Made by a program: the position numbers and the translations under genes. The notes under the pieces are model-generated. The model was not told the origin of the DNA. It ran no database searches and saw only the letters and a list, made by a program, of their open reading frames with translations. Of a stretch of DNA of 64,000 nt, positions 8,465-17,534 are shown piece after piece. The DNA is taken from positions 62,001-126,000 of the forward strand of contig MPMM01000003.1 of assembly GCA_002238505.1 (NCBI GenBank). The letters are read 5' to 3'. Source of the stretch: SAR202 cluster bacterium bin22. GTDB taxonomy: Bacteria > Chloroflexota > Dehalococcoidia > Lucifugimonadales > UBA3495. Positions within the stretch are counted from its first letter, which is position 1, and the number at the start of each line of letters is the position of its first letter.

Positions 8465-9589
8465 ATGAGCGAACGCGTTGGTGAAATTTCCTCCGCAAAA
8501 CGCCCGGTCCACGGTGGGATCCGGCCGGCCCAGTTGCGAGCCTTGGGACTTGAGCAGGCGGACGTGCTGGACTTTAGCGCAAGCGTCAGTCCACTGGGCC
8601 CTCCCGTTGGATTGTGGTCTTCGCTGGAGAGGGTCGATCTGACCGCCTACCCGGACCCGGAATGCCTGGAATTGAGGGAAGCTCTTGCCGACCACCACGG
8701 CATCAGCGTAGACAACATTCTGGTAGGTAACGGTTCCACGGAGTTGATCCACCTGCTGGCCCGTGCGTACATTTCCGAGTCCTCGGCCCACGCGCCTCCC
8801 CGCTGTTTGCAGTTTTCCCCTACATACGGCGAATACGCGGGAGCCTGCGAGATGGGCAGGGCTGACATGCTGGAAATCAGGGCTCAGCGAGAAGCGGGTT
8901 TCAGCTGGGACCTCGATCGGGCTGAGGCCGAGATCCGTGAAAGGGAACCTGCGATGGTTTTTCTTTGCAATCCTAACAATCCCACCGGTGTTTACCTGGA
9001 GAACAAGCAGGTATCGAGACTATGCAAGGCCGCCGGAGCGGTTGATTCGCTGCTGGTGCTGGACGAGGCCTATATCAACTTCGTAGAGGACCGGTGGGAT
9101 GCCTTGACTCTAATGGCGGAGGAATCGGGGCCCAACCTGGTGCTGTTGCGCTCGATGACCAAGGACTATGCTCTGACGGGTCTCCGGCTGGGTTACATGG
9201 TGGCGGCGCAGGAAGTAGTCCAGCGTCTGGCTGCGCTGCAACCGGACTGGAGCGTAAACGCCCTGGCCCAGGTGGCCGGAGTGGTAGCCCTTGACGACGA
9301 GGGTTATCTGCCAAAGGCCAGGCATGCCGTCAACGCATCCAAAAAATTCCTGACTCGAGAACTGAACGAGGCTGGCTTTTGTGTCCTGCGATCGGCTGCG
9401 AATTTCTTGTTGGTAGAGGTAGGAGACGGGGCAAAGTGGCGCGAAAGGTTGATGTCGAGGGGAGTATTTGTTCGGGACTGCGCTTCCTTCGGCCTTCCTG
9501 ATTGCATCCGTATTGGAATACGGTCCATGCCAGACTGTCAAAGATTGGTCGAGGCGGTGAGGCTGGAAATGGCGAAAGACGGGGACTGA
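8465..9589 (+). CDS. cobD: L-threonine-O-3-phosphate decarboxylase (CobD/CobC-type aminotransferase fold)
   Basis: PLP enzyme of fold type I, 374 residues, expected to convert threonine phosphate to (R)-1-amino-2-propanol O-2-phosphate. The N-terminus HGGIRPAQL and LDFSASVSPLGPP are typical of CobD decarboxylases. NPNNPTG and the PLP Lys233 in SMTKDYALTGLRLGY follow. Histidinol-phosphate aminotransferase (HisC) has the same fold and is the main alternative. The position immediately after cbiB and in one operon with a PduX-like threonine kinase makes the decarboxylase role much more likely. Confidence 0.88.
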   Translation: MSERVGEISSAKRPVHGGIRPAQLRALGLEQADVLDFSASVSPLGPPVGLWSSLERVDLTAYPDPECLELREALADHHGISVDNILVGNGSTELIHLLARAYISESSAHAPPRCLQFSPTYGEYAGACEMGRADMLEIRAQREAGFSWDLDRAEAEIREREPAMVFLCNPNNPTGVYLENKQVSRLCKAAGAVDSLLVLDEAYINFVEDRWDALTLMAEESGPNLVLLRSMTKDYALTGLRLGYMVAAQEVVQRLAALQPDWSVNALAQVAGVVALDDEGYLPKARHAVNASKKFLTRELNEAGFCVLRSAANFLLVEVGDGAKWRERLMSRGVFVRDCASFGLPDCIRIGIRSMPDCQRLVEAVRLEMAKDGD

Positions 9590-9666
9590 CAGAGGCGTAA
9601 TTCGACACTGTCCGGATTCTGGAGCGCATGTTCGAGAGCCGGCCTTTACAGGGGAGACAAGCAATA

Positions 9667-10281
9667 ATGACCACCTTTTACATTGTGCGGCATGGGGAGA
9701 CGTTGTGGAACGCAGAGGGACGCATCCAGGGCCATACCGACGTCGGCCTCATTGAGCGGGGCAGGGAGCAGGCTCGGGCCACAGCTAGACGGCTTGCAGG
9801 CAATGCCTTTGGCGTAGCCTATTCCAGCGATATGAGCCGCACTATAGAAACGGCCCAGATTATACTGGGAGAGAGAGACATACCTCTAAACTCGGTCCCC
9901 GAACTTCGGGAATACAATAAGGGAGTTTTCGAAGGACTGACGCCGGATGAATACCGGGAACAATACCCGCATCTGTATGAGTCGTCATTGGTAAATGATC
10001 CGGATTTTGCGCCTCCTGGTGGTGAAACCATCCGCCAGTGCCAGTCCCGCCTTTCCCAGTTTTTTTCCTGCTTAAGAGAGCAGCACCCGAATGACGAAGT
10101 GCTGATTGTGGGCCACGGCGGGTCCCTTCGCAGTGGCATAGTCGCGCTGCTAGGGCTGCCGCTGGAAGCCAATTGGAAGTTTGTCATGCATAATTGCGCC
10201 GTGTCTATGGTTCGGACTTACCCGGACAATTCAGTAATGCACCTGTATAACGATACTTCGCACTTGAAGGATGTCAGGTAG
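9667..10281 (+). CDS. cobC: Histidine phosphatase, probable alpha-ribazole phosphatase
   Basis: Phosphoglycerate-mutase-like phosphatase of 204 residues. The phosphohistidine motif is RHGETLWN (8-15), with the second catalytic His in IVGHGGSLRSG. The ATG at 9667 is chosen because GGGGAGA lies 8 nt upstream; a frame-open start at 9628 has no such site. In cob operons this family removes the phosphate from alpha-ribazole phosphate or adenosylcobalamin phosphate. The sequence alone does not exclude another small phosphoester. Its end overlaps the annotated start of cbiP by 11 nt. Confidence 0.85.
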   Translation: MTTFYIVRHGETLWNAEGRIQGHTDVGLIERGREQARATARRLAGNAFGVAYSSDMSRTIETAQIILGERDIPLNSVPELREYNKGVFEGLTPDEYREQYPHLYESSLVNDPDFAPPGGETIRQCQSRLSQFFSCLREQHPNDEVLIVGHGGSLRSGIVALLGLPLEANWKFVMHNCAVSMVRTYPDNSVMHLYNDTSHLKDVR

Positions 10282-11896
10282 GGCATCCGAAGACATCTTT
10301 ATGGAAGAAACTAAAGCATTGTCCGGCTACGGAGCCGCTCCCCTCGGCAGGGTCTTGATGGTGCAGGGTACTGCTTCCCACGTTGGGAAGAGTGTTCTGG
10401 TTTCGGCCCTTTGTCGCATATTCCGCCAGGACGGATTTCGTGTCGCCCCTTTCAAGGCCCAGAACATGTCCAACAACTCCTACGTGACCAGGGATGGCGG
10501 GGAGATTGGGAGGGCGCAGGCGGTACAGGCCGAAGCCGCCGGAGTCGAAGCCCGCGTTGAGATGAACCCGGTGCTGCTAAAACCGGAAGCCGACCATATT
10601 GCCCAGGTCGTGCGGATGGGACGCCCCATGGTCTCCGCCAGGGTGAGGGACTATTTTGGACTCAAGGCCCAATTGTGGGAGTCGGTACACTCTTCCCTCG
10701 ACGCCCTGAGAAAGGAATTCGACGTGGTGGTCATTGAGGGGGCGGGCAGTCCGGCCGAAATCAACCTGAAAGCCACCGAGATAGTTAACATGAGGGTGGC
10801 CCTCTATTCCGGCGCCCCGGTACTGCTTTGCGGTGACATTGACCGTGGAGGAGTTTTCGCTTCGCTGGTAGGGACCATGGTGCTCCTGGAGCCCGAGGAA
10901 CGCGAGGTCATCAAAGGGTTCATTATTAACAAGTTCCGTGGCGACGCCAGCTTGTTGACCGATGGGCTGACCATGCTGGAAGAGCGCACCGGGATTCCCG
11001 TGGCTGGCGTAGTTCACCACTACCGGGACATCCACATTCCGGAAGAGGACTCGGTTGCCCTGGATATTCCCTTGCGGACGGGGAATGACTCGCAAACTGC
11101 CGCGCTGGATGTGGCGGTGATTCAATTGCCCCACATTTCCAACTTTGACGATTTTGATCCCCTCAACCGGGAACCCGGGGTGCGCCTGAGGTACGTAAGT
11201 GGCGCAAATGAGCTAGGGCAGCCTGACTTAATTGTCCTCCCTGGCTGCAAGACAACCATCCCAGACCTGGCCTGGCTCAACGCCCAGGGTCTGGCGCTGG
11301 CCATTAAGCGCCTGCATCAAGGAGGTACGGCAATACTGGGCATCTGCGGCGGATATCAAATGCTGGGTAACCATCTTTACGACCCGGATGGCATTGAGTC
11401 CACACTGCCAGAGATGGAAGGCCTGGGATTGCTGCCTCTGACCTCTGTATTTGCTGGGACGAAGGAGACTCACCGCATACGGGGAGAAGTGGTGGAAGGG
11501 TCAGGCCTGTTGCGAGGAGCTGCCGGCGCACCGATAACTGGCTATGAGATTCATATGGGTCGTACGACGGGAGAGGGAGTGTCTTTACCCTTCCGGATTG
11601 ACGACCGTACCGATGTGTCGGTTTCTCCGGAAAGCGCCTATGACGGGGCCATGGATGAGTCGGGCCTGGTGCTTGGCACCTATGTGCATGGTCTTCTGCA
11701 CAATGGCCAATTGCGCCGAGCCATGCTGGAAGAGCTGGCGCGGCGGAAGGGCGTTACGCTGCCCCAATCGGATGATTTGGGCGCTATGGATGCGGAGTTC
11801 GACAAGCTGGCCGACTGGGTTCGCGGCAGCATCGATATGGACCTGGTCTATTCCATTACAGGCCTCAACCGCGACTTTGACCGGACCGGCGCCTGA
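10271..11896 (+). CDS. cbiP: Cobyric acid synthase
   Basis: ATP- and glutamine-dependent amidation of the b, d, e and g side chains of adenosylcobyrinic acid diamide. It has 541 residues (531 if started at ATG 10301). The N-terminal P-loop-type motif is QGTASHVGKS, followed by PFKAQNMSNNSYVT, which is highly characteristic of CbiP/CobQ. The glutaminase-like domain has its Cys in GICGGYQMLG and a C-terminal His in YVHGLLHN. The 10271 start overlaps the phosphatase gene, suggesting coupling. Next gene begins 3 nt after the stop. Confidence 0.96.
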   Translation: MSGRASEDIFMEETKALSGYGAAPLGRVLMVQGTASHVGKSVLVSALCRIFRQDGFRVAPFKAQNMSNNSYVTRDGGEIGRAQAVQAEAAGVEARVEMNPVLLKPEADHIAQVVRMGRPMVSARVRDYFGLKAQLWESVHSSLDALRKEFDVVVIEGAGSPAEINLKATEIVNMRVALYSGAPVLLCGDIDRGGVFASLVGTMVLLEPEEREVIKGFIINKFRGDASLLTDGLTMLEERTGIPVAGVVHHYRDIHIPEEDSVALDIPLRTGNDSQTAALDVAVIQLPHISNFDDFDPLNREPGVRLRYVSGANELGQPDLIVLPGCKTTIPDLAWLNAQGLALAIKRLHQGGTAILGICGGYQMLGNHLYDPDGIESTLPEMEGLGLLPLTSVFAGTKETHRIRGEVVEGSGLLRGAAGAPITGYEIHMGRTTGEGVSLPFRIDDRTDVSVSPESAYDGAMDESGLVLGTYVHGLLHNGQLRRAMLEELARRKGVTLPQSDDLGAMDAEFDKLADWVRGSIDMDLVYSITGLNRDFDRTGA

Positions 11897-11899
11897 CCC

Positions 11900-12454
11900 A
11901 TGGCGTCAACATTGACGCTCGTCTTGGGCGGTGTGCGCTCGGGCAAGAGCGCCCACGCGGAAGCGCTAGCCGGACTGTCCGGCCGGTCAGTCCTCTACGT
12001 TGCTACCGGGCAAGCCGTCGACCATGAGATGGCCGAACGTATCCGGCGACATCGTGAGCGTCGTCCGGAACATTGGAATACTCTGGAAGAACCACTTTCA
12101 CTGGCCGAAGGCGTTGAAAAGGCTCTCTCTCAGCCCCAACCGCCCGAGGTCTTGCTCCTGGACTCGCTGGATGTCTGGGTTTCCAACTTGCTGCTGGCCC
12201 ACGAGCATGACGACCCTGATGAGGTTGAGTCGCTTGTCCTGACGGATTTTGAAGCCTTGGCGGAGGTGTTGGTCCGGGCTGGGTTGCCGGCTGTTGTGGT
12301 CAGCAGCGAAGCAGGCCTGGCTCCGGTGCCTCCCAACCGCCTTGGCCGGCAGTTTCAGGACCTGTTGGGGAGCGTAAACCAGCGAGCGGCACAACTTGCT
12401 GACTTCGTGCTCCTCGTGGTGGCCGGCATTCCAGTGCAGGTAAAGCCTCAATAA
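11900..12454 (+). CDS. cobU: Adenosylcobinamide kinase / guanylyltransferase
   Basis: Bifunctional enzyme phosphorylating adenosylcobinamide and then transferring GMP to it. It has 184 residues. The P-loop GGVRSGKSAHAE begins at residue 9. The GMP-accepting His lies in RIRRHRERRP, and LLDSLDVWVSNLL and VVVSSEAGLAPVPPNRLGRQFQD are standard CobU/CobP segments. It follows cbiP with a 3-nt gap. With cobT, cobS and cobC this completes the nucleotide-loop assembly set. Confidence 0.96.
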   Translation: MASTLTLVLGGVRSGKSAHAEALAGLSGRSVLYVATGQAVDHEMAERIRRHRERRPEHWNTLEEPLSLAEGVEKALSQPQPPEVLLLDSLDVWVSNLLLAHEHDDPDEVESLVLTDFEALAEVLVRAGLPAVVVSSEAGLAPVPPNRLGRQFQDLLGSVNQRAAQLADFVLLVVAGIPVQVKPQ

Positions 12455-12557
12455 TACGGTCAATTCGGCCGACTGGGGTATAATCCCAGTTGTCTCCCGA
12501 AGGGACCGACTGTCAGGAGTCCCATACCCAGTCGTCCACACTGGAACTGTTACTGTC

Positions 12558-13493
12558 TTGCCTGAACAACAGCCAAATTCAATTCATTCCGCCGACTTGA
12601 CCCCTCAGCCCGGTGCACTGGCTGGGTCGGCAACTGTGCGCGCTCCGGGTGTGTGCGGCGAGTTGGTCCAGGGCATGCTGGGTGACTCCCACTTCCTGGT
12701 CACCTGTCCCGTGGATTTTTTTGCACGGGTAAGGGTGGATATCCGGGAAGAATCCTCCGGCGTGCGAGGTCCGGCGCACTGCCCCAAGGCTGCCGCGGCA
12801 GTTACTCATACCCTGGCCTTCCTGGGAAAGCCGCAACTGGGCGCCGAGGTAAGTGTCAGCAACCCCATACCCCGGGGCAAGGGATTTGGCAGCAGCAGCG
12901 CCGATGTGGCGGCGGCAATCGCAGCCACGGGCTTTGCCCTGGGAGTGAAACTCACGCCCGGGCAAATTGGACAGGTGGCGATCGAAATAGAACCCACTGA
13001 CGGCATAATGTTCCCGGGCATTGCGCTGTTCGATCACCGTGAAGGGCTGCGATCGGAACAGTTGGGACTACCCCTCCCCATGGAAATTGTGGCGCTGGAC
13101 TTTGGTGGCGAGGTTGATACGCTGGCCTTCAATCGCGAGGACCGGAGGCTGGAGTGGCAGGCGATCAGCGGCGAGACTAGCAGGGCCCTGGAAATGGTCA
13201 GGGAAGGGCTCAAACTGAGAGATACGGGCCTGGTAGCCAAAGGGGCAACGCACAGCGCCTTGGCAGCCCAGAAAGTGTTGTTCAAGCCTCGGCTGTCGGA
13301 GGTTCTGGAGTTCGCGGAGTCCGTTGGAGCAGTTGGAATTAACGTGGCGCACAGCGGTACCGCTATCGGAGTATTGCTGGACGCGACACAGCGGAGAGGC
13401 AAGTCCACATACCGCATGACCCAGCGAACATTTCCTGACGCAGAGGCTGTCCATCACCTGCGCCTCCTGGGCGGTGGTGTTCAGCGGGTTTAG
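12558..13493 (+). CDS. pduX: GHMP-family kinase, probable L-threonine kinase (PduX-like)
   Basis: GHMP small-molecule kinase of 311 residues, starting at TTG 12558. The ATP-binding glycine/serine motif is PIPRGKGFGSSSADV. The opening APGVCGELVQG followed by a PVDFFARVRV segment is typical of PduX, which phosphorylates L-threonine for the aminopropanol arm. Its product is the substrate of the CobD decarboxylase encoded upstream, so the operon carries the threonine-to-aminopropanol-phosphate branch. About 100 nt separate it from cobU, including a TATAAT (12479-12484) inside a small inverted repeat, so it may have some independent transcription. Confidence 0.85.
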   Translation: MPEQQPNSIHSADLTPQPGALAGSATVRAPGVCGELVQGMLGDSHFLVTCPVDFFARVRVDIREESSGVRGPAHCPKAAAAVTHTLAFLGKPQLGAEVSVSNPIPRGKGFGSSSADVAAAIAATGFALGVKLTPGQIGQVAIEIEPTDGIMFPGIALFDHREGLRSEQLGLPLPMEIVALDFGGEVDTLAFNREDRRLEWQAISGETSRALEMVREGLKLRDTGLVAKGATHSALAAQKVLFKPRLSEVLEFAESVGAVGINVAHSGTAIGVLLDATQRRGKSTYRMTQRTFPDAEAVHHLRLLGGGVQRV

Positions 13494-13500
13494 GCCGGCG

Positions 13501-13528
13501 GTGACCGGAGCAACGATTCGGCTATAAT
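13501..13528 (+). promoter_or_regulatory. Probable promoter of the tartrate/malate dehydrogenase gene
   Basis: GTGACC at 13501-13506 (4 of 6 matches to -35), 16-nt spacer, and a perfect TATAAT at 13523-13528, about 60 nt before the ATG. Confidence 0.5.
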
Positions 13529-13589
13529 CACTTACTCTTGTAAGGGTGTGTAAGCGACAATCTACGTAAAATTGAAGGAGCAAATCCCC

Positions 13590-14663
13590 ATGGCAGAGCA
13601 CAACCTGGCGATCATAGGCGGCGACGGCATTGGCCCTGAGGTGATTAACGAAGGCAAGAAAGTGCTGGACTATCTGGCCGCCAATACCCCTAGCCTCAGC
13701 TTCAAGTACACCGAGTTTCCCTGGGGTTCCGCCTACTACCGGGAGATGGGCCGAATGATGCCGGAAGACGGGCTGGAGCAGGTCGCCTCAAATGAGGCAA
13801 TACTGTTCGGAGCCGTTGGCGACCCGGACATTCCGGACCACATAACCCTGCAGGGGCTGTTGCTGCCCATGCGCCGGGCCTATGACCAGGGCGTCTGTGT
13901 GCGTCCTGCCTACTTGCACCCGGGCGTTACTTCCCCGCTGGCAGACAAGTCGCCCGGCGAGATCGACCTGGTCATTTTCCGCGAGAACACTGAAGGGGAG
14001 TACGCGCCTGTTGGTGGCCGCCTGTATCCCGGCACTCCTCACGAAACTGTGATGCAGACCAACGTCTTTACCCGCCGGGGTACCGAGCGTATCATTCGCG
14101 CCGCCTTCGAATACTGCGTGCGGCGCAACCGGCGGATGAAGGTCACGTCAGTAACCAAGTCCAACGCCCAGGCTTTCGGCATGGTCTTCTGGGACGAGGT
14201 GTTCCAGGTGGTGGCAGCCGAATATCCCCAGGTGGAAACGGAGTCGCTACTGGTGGACCGGGTGGCCATGGACCTGGTGCGCTGGCCCGAGGACTTTGAC
14301 GTGATGGTCGCTTCCAACCTGTTTGCCGACATTATCTCGGACATTGCTGCCGTGGTGACGGGCAGCATGGGCCTGGCTCCCAGCGCCAACATCAACCCGG
14401 AGAGGGAATATCCTTCCATGTTCGAGCCGGTTCACGGGGCCGCATTTGACATAACTGGCAAGGGCATTGCCAACCCGCTGGCAACTATCTCGGCCGTAGC
14501 CATGATGCTGGACCACCTGGGCGAGACGGAAACCGCCCAACGCGTCGATGTGGCGGTGGTACGCAGCCTGGAGGAACGGAAAGTGATGACCCCGGACCTG
14601 GGCGGAACGGCGACAACCTCGCAGGTGGGGGATGAGGTGGTGAGGTTGCTGAGGGAAGGGTAG
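13590..14663 (+). CDS. Isocitrate/isopropylmalate-type dehydrogenase, tartrate or D-malate dehydrogenase-like
   Basis: NAD-dependent beta-decarboxylating dehydrogenase, 357 residues from ATG 13590 (GAAGGAG 9 nt upstream; a TTG at 13572 overlaps that site and is not the start). Family motifs are GDGIGPEV near the N-terminus, FRENTEGEY in the middle, DVMVASNLFADIISD (metal and cofactor region) and EPVHGAAFDITGKGIANP. The segment DHITLQGLLLPMRRAYDQGVCVRP matches tartrate/D-malate dehydrogenases better than leucine-pathway LeuB, since it has LLLPMRR in place of the LeuB-type substrate loop. A role in leucine synthesis cannot be fully excluded, but no leu genes are nearby. Confidence 0.85.
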   Translation: MAEHNLAIIGGDGIGPEVINEGKKVLDYLAANTPSLSFKYTEFPWGSAYYREMGRMMPEDGLEQVASNEAILFGAVGDPDIPDHITLQGLLLPMRRAYDQGVCVRPAYLHPGVTSPLADKSPGEIDLVIFRENTEGEYAPVGGRLYPGTPHETVMQTNVFTRRGTERIIRAAFEYCVRRNRRMKVTSVTKSNAQAFGMVFWDEVFQVVAAEYPQVETESLLVDRVAMDLVRWPEDFDVMVASNLFADIISDIAAVVTGSMGLAPSANINPEREYPSMFEPVHGAAFDITGKGIANPLATISAVAMMLDHLGETETAQRVDVAVVRSLEERKVMTPDLGGTATTSQVGDEVVRLLREG

Positions 14664-14665
14664 GG

Positions 14666-15463
14666 CTAGTCTTCCCCCAGCAATATCCTGTATCTTCCGC
14701 TCCGAAGTAAATGAATGCTGTTGTAGTCGTCAGGATTTGCAAATGAGAACTGCCAGAGGTTATAAATTCCGTCCCTGTCTCTCTGAAAGAATAATGTCGA
14801 GACTTCCTTGTCGGTATGATATTGCCACTGCCGAAATGGGTAATACATCTGCCTGATTATGGTATTAGTGGCTTCTCCGCCTTTAGCTTCGATTAGAACT
14901 ACCTGTTCCACCCCTTCATACCCGGCATCGACTTCTGTCTGTACTCCATCTACATGTATCTGAAACTCTCCCGTCACAAAGTCAAACTCTGGGGAATATT
15001 TCCTACCGCGAATTGTAAGTACCAGCGATTCATCCTCAGCAAAGTGTCTAATGAGGCTCATGGCATAAGCCCTGTCCAAATGCTGCATTTCAGAGTCACC
15101 GATTTGTGAAGTTTCCAGTTCGAATGGAAATTGACTGTTGTAGTCTATGATGGGCTCTTCAATTATTGGGACGTCAATATAACCTTCACCCATTATGATG
15201 GAATATACGCCATTGCTGATTGGCAATATGAACAGACCTTTATCACTAAAGACTTGAGGCCGAGATTCCCTGGTGTCTTGTTTGCAAAGGATTCGAACCT
15301 CTTTTTCGCTAGTCCTTTCGAAGTGCTGACAAGCGACTTTTATCTGCTCTGCAGAGATTTCAAAAGGTCCCGCATTGAAATCGTGATCATGAATGTCGAA
15401 TCTGTCGAAGATTGCCTGCCAACTTGCAGAATGGGTTCGATCAATTCTAGGGCGAGGAGACAT
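14666..15463 (-). CDS. Type II restriction endonuclease (predicted, PD-(D/E)XK)
   Basis: 265-residue protein of no family I can name exactly. A probable nuclease core is Asp179 in TEVDAGYEG followed by Glu192-Ala-Lys194 in VVLIEAKGG, the D...ExK pattern of PD-(D/E)XK nucleases. It overlaps the end of an adenine/cytosine methyltransferase gene by 17 nt on the same strand, the normal arrangement of a type II restriction-modification operon. Its bases are visibly poorer in G+C than the neighbouring genes, which suggests horizontal acquisition. It ends 2 nt from the stop of the convergent dehydrogenase gene, so it shares no spacer terminator. Confidence 0.78.
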   Translation of the reverse strand: MSPRPRIDRTHSASWQAIFDRFDIHDHDFNAGPFEISAEQIKVACQHFERTSEKEVRILCKQDTRESRPQVFSDKGLFILPISNGVYSIIMGEGYIDVPIIEEPIIDYNSQFPFELETSQIGDSEMQHLDRAYAMSLIRHFAEDESLVLTIRGRKYSPEFDFVTGEFQIHVDGVQTEVDAGYEGVEQVVLIEAKGGEATNTIIRQMYYPFRQWQYHTDKEVSTLFFQRDRDGIYNLWQFSFANPDDYNSIHLLRSGRYRILLGED

Positions 15464-16367
15464 TAGATAACCTCAGGTCAAGTTCCACCGGTTCATTTGT
15501 ATAGCTTGCTGCAGATTCCAAGAGTCGCTTCTGCGATATTGGAGTTTCTGTTTCTACGGATGCACCGTTTCCGACTTGAATACAAGCACATTCTTCAAGA
15601 CGTTGCCTTCCGATTCTTGCAAAATCAATATCTTTCTCGATTCCGTTGAAATACCTGCCCAAGGTTAAGGCGGCAACTCCTGTAGCTGCTGTGCCCGCAA
15701 ATGGGTCAAACACAAGGTCTCCAGGGTTTGTGCTAGCACGAATGCACCTCTCAATTAGGGCTACTGGTTTTTGGGTCGGGTGCTTACCATGGAGCTTTTC
15801 GTCCTTTCCAGCAGCGGGAATTCTCCAGACGGTCTTCATTTGCTTCCCGCCATTTTCCTCTTTCATGACATTATAGTTGAATGTGTATTTGTGCTTGCTT
15901 CCCTTTGGTGCCTTGGTCGCCCACAAGACAGTCTCAGTGGAGTGTGTGAAGCAACGGCAACCCAGGTTAGGAGGTGGATTGTTCTTCTCCCATACAATAT
16001 CGTTCAATATCCTGAATCCTAATTGCATCATCGCCATGCCTACGCTGAGGTATATGTGCAGAGTGCCGGTAACCCAAATCGTTCCGGTCGGCTTTAGGAT
16101 TCGGTGGCATTCGCTAAGCCAAGAAAGGTTGAATTCGTGGTCCTTTTCTATCCCGTTACTGCGGTCCCACGCTCCCTTATTGACACTTACCATCTTACCG
16201 GCAACGCACGTTATACCGTCATTTGACAAAAGGTAAGGCGGGTCTGTCCAGATGCAATCTATTGAATTGTCCGAAATTTCGCTCATTAGGTTAAATGCAT
16301 CACCGCAGTAGAGTGCGGATAAGCCATCTTCAGACAGCCAAGCGATTTCCTGCGTATCTAAAGTCAT
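15447..16367 (-). CDS. Site-specific DNA methyltransferase, beta class (N6-adenine or N4-cytosine)
   Basis: 306-residue amino-methyltransferase. The catalytic motif IV is DPPY (42-45), and the AdoMet-binding motif I, DPFAGTAATG (221-230), lies toward the C-terminus after HPTQKPVALIERCI (motif X). This order (IV, target-recognition region, X, I) defines the beta class. A DPPY motif fits either adenine-N6 or cytosine-N4 methylation. It is the first gene of the two-gene restriction-modification operon, so the protective enzyme is made before the nuclease. A stretch of about 450 nt without genes lies upstream. Confidence 0.92.
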   Translation of the reverse strand: MTLDTQEIAWLSEDGLSALYCGDAFNLMSEISDNSIDCIWTDPPYLLSNDGITCVAGKMVSVNKGAWDRSNGIEKDHEFNLSWLSECHRILKPTGTIWVTGTLHIYLSVGMAMMQLGFRILNDIVWEKNNPPPNLGCRCFTHSTETVLWATKAPKGSKHKYTFNYNVMKEENGGKQMKTVWRIPAAGKDEKLHGKHPTQKPVALIERCIRASTNPGDLVFDPFAGTAATGVAALTLGRYFNGIEKDIDFARIGRQRLEECACIQVGNGASVETETPISQKRLLESAASYTNEPVELDLRLSNVSSP

Positions 16368-16819
16368 TTGCTCGAACTAGCCTCCCTGTATCCTTCAAAT
16401 CCCAGTATTCTGAGGGTATTCAGCAAGTGCAAATTCTTCTCGTTGGTTCCCACGTGGGCCCATTCGGATTCCACAACCTCTCTCTGTTGGTTGAGGTCAA
16501 GAATATGCTACATTGTTTTAGATGTGGTGCTCTCGAGAACTGAACTGAAATCAGGGATGAACTCTCAACAAGGGGCTTGAACGTCATCCTTGAAATAAAT
16601 TGGGGACTCTTGGGCCACATGTTGAGGTGGAAATAATTCTGAACGTTGTTCGAATAAAATCACGAACTGTTTGGCCGACGAGTTAGCAATCTGATTTGGC
16701 ACCACCACTTACCTAGCTCAACCAAACTGAAGATACAGTAAAAGTAGAGCAGTTTTGCCAATGTGGTCAAGGACCAAGTGTCACCTGGTCCCAATTTTCC
16801 CATCATTCAGCTGTTGAAA
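16368..16819. other. Gene-free stretch upstream of the restriction-modification operon
   Basis: About 450 nt, AT-richer than its surroundings. No coding frame, RNA gene or terminator stands out. It should hold the promoter of the methyltransferase (minus strand). A CCCACGTGGG palindrome near 16450 is the only notable motif. It may be residue of the insertion that brought in the restriction system. Confidence 0.5.
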
Positions 16820-17488
16820 CTAAATCGCCCCCAACACCACTTGGACTATTCGCTTTTCCAGGGCCAGGGCAAGCTGGCCGGCCAGGTCGAGACGGTCGTG
16901 GTTGCCTACGGCGCCAACAAAGGCTACTCCCAGTATTCGGCCTACCCTGAAGTCAACGACGGTTGAGGAGACCACGCCCTGGGGCCCACCTTGCACAGCC
17001 TTGAGGGCCACTGCTTCGTCAAAAAACCCGGAAGGTTCTAGGCGGTCCACCGAAATAAGCTGGTGGCCTTCCCCTACGCCTTCGCCTACGTTGCTTTCGA
17101 AGTCCTTGAGAAATACATCCGTCATCCATCCGGTTACCGATTCAGGGTTCTCAAAGAGGTGAGTGACGGTGGATCCCACAAAGTTGAAACCGTCAAATAC
17201 GTTCATGTCTGACGTCGGGCCGAATTCACGCATGTATCCGGTAATTCGGCCGGCCTCACGGAACCGGGCTGCGGTGCTGCCGGTGAATCCGTGGGCGGCC
17301 ATGTTCTCGTTATCCAACGGCCCGACCCGGACCTGCTGGTAGCCTGCAAACTCAAGCGGCAGTTCCGCCCGGTCCAGGACCATGTATTCCAGGTCCTGCT
17401 CGGATATTCGAAAGGTTGCGCGTTCCAAAGCTGCGGATGTCAATTGAGGGCCTCGCTTTCCTCGGTAAGTGGTGTTTGCCAAGGGCAT
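16820..17488 (-). CDS. Uncharacterised protein downstream of the Asp-box protein
   Basis: 222 residues from the ATG at 17488. The open frame extends to 17806, but that part lies over the preceding gene and looks like a shadow, so I cut it. There is no signal peptide or membrane helix. The C-terminal part ends in strand-rich VVDFRVGRILGVAFVGAVG followed by a helix LAGQLALALEKRIVQ, a pattern seen in extracytoplasmic ligand-sensing domains of unknown function; this is only a resemblance. It follows the Asp-box repeat gene on the same strand with a gap of about 46 nt, so the two are probably co-transcribed. Confidence 0.65.
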   Translation of the reverse strand: MPLANTTYRGKRGPQLTSAALERATFRISEQDLEYMVLDRAELPLEFAGYQQVRVGPLDNENMAAHGFTGSTAARFREAGRITGYMREFGPTSDMNVFDGFNFVGSTVTHLFENPESVTGWMTDVFLKDFESNVGEGVGEGHQLISVDRLEPSGFFDEAVALKAVQGGPQGVVSSTVVDFRVGRILGVAFVGAVGNHDRLDLAGQLALALEKRIVQVVLGAI

Positions 17489-17534
17489 CCCTTTTTTCGC
17501 AATGAGGGACACCCCTGGCGATCGGGTGCTGGTA

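Noticed and set aside
12472-12490. Promoter of the PduX-like gene at TATAAT 12479
   Set aside because: No -35 at proper spacing, and the box lies inside a small inverted repeat (ACTGGG...CCCAGT). Mentioned in the gene entry only.
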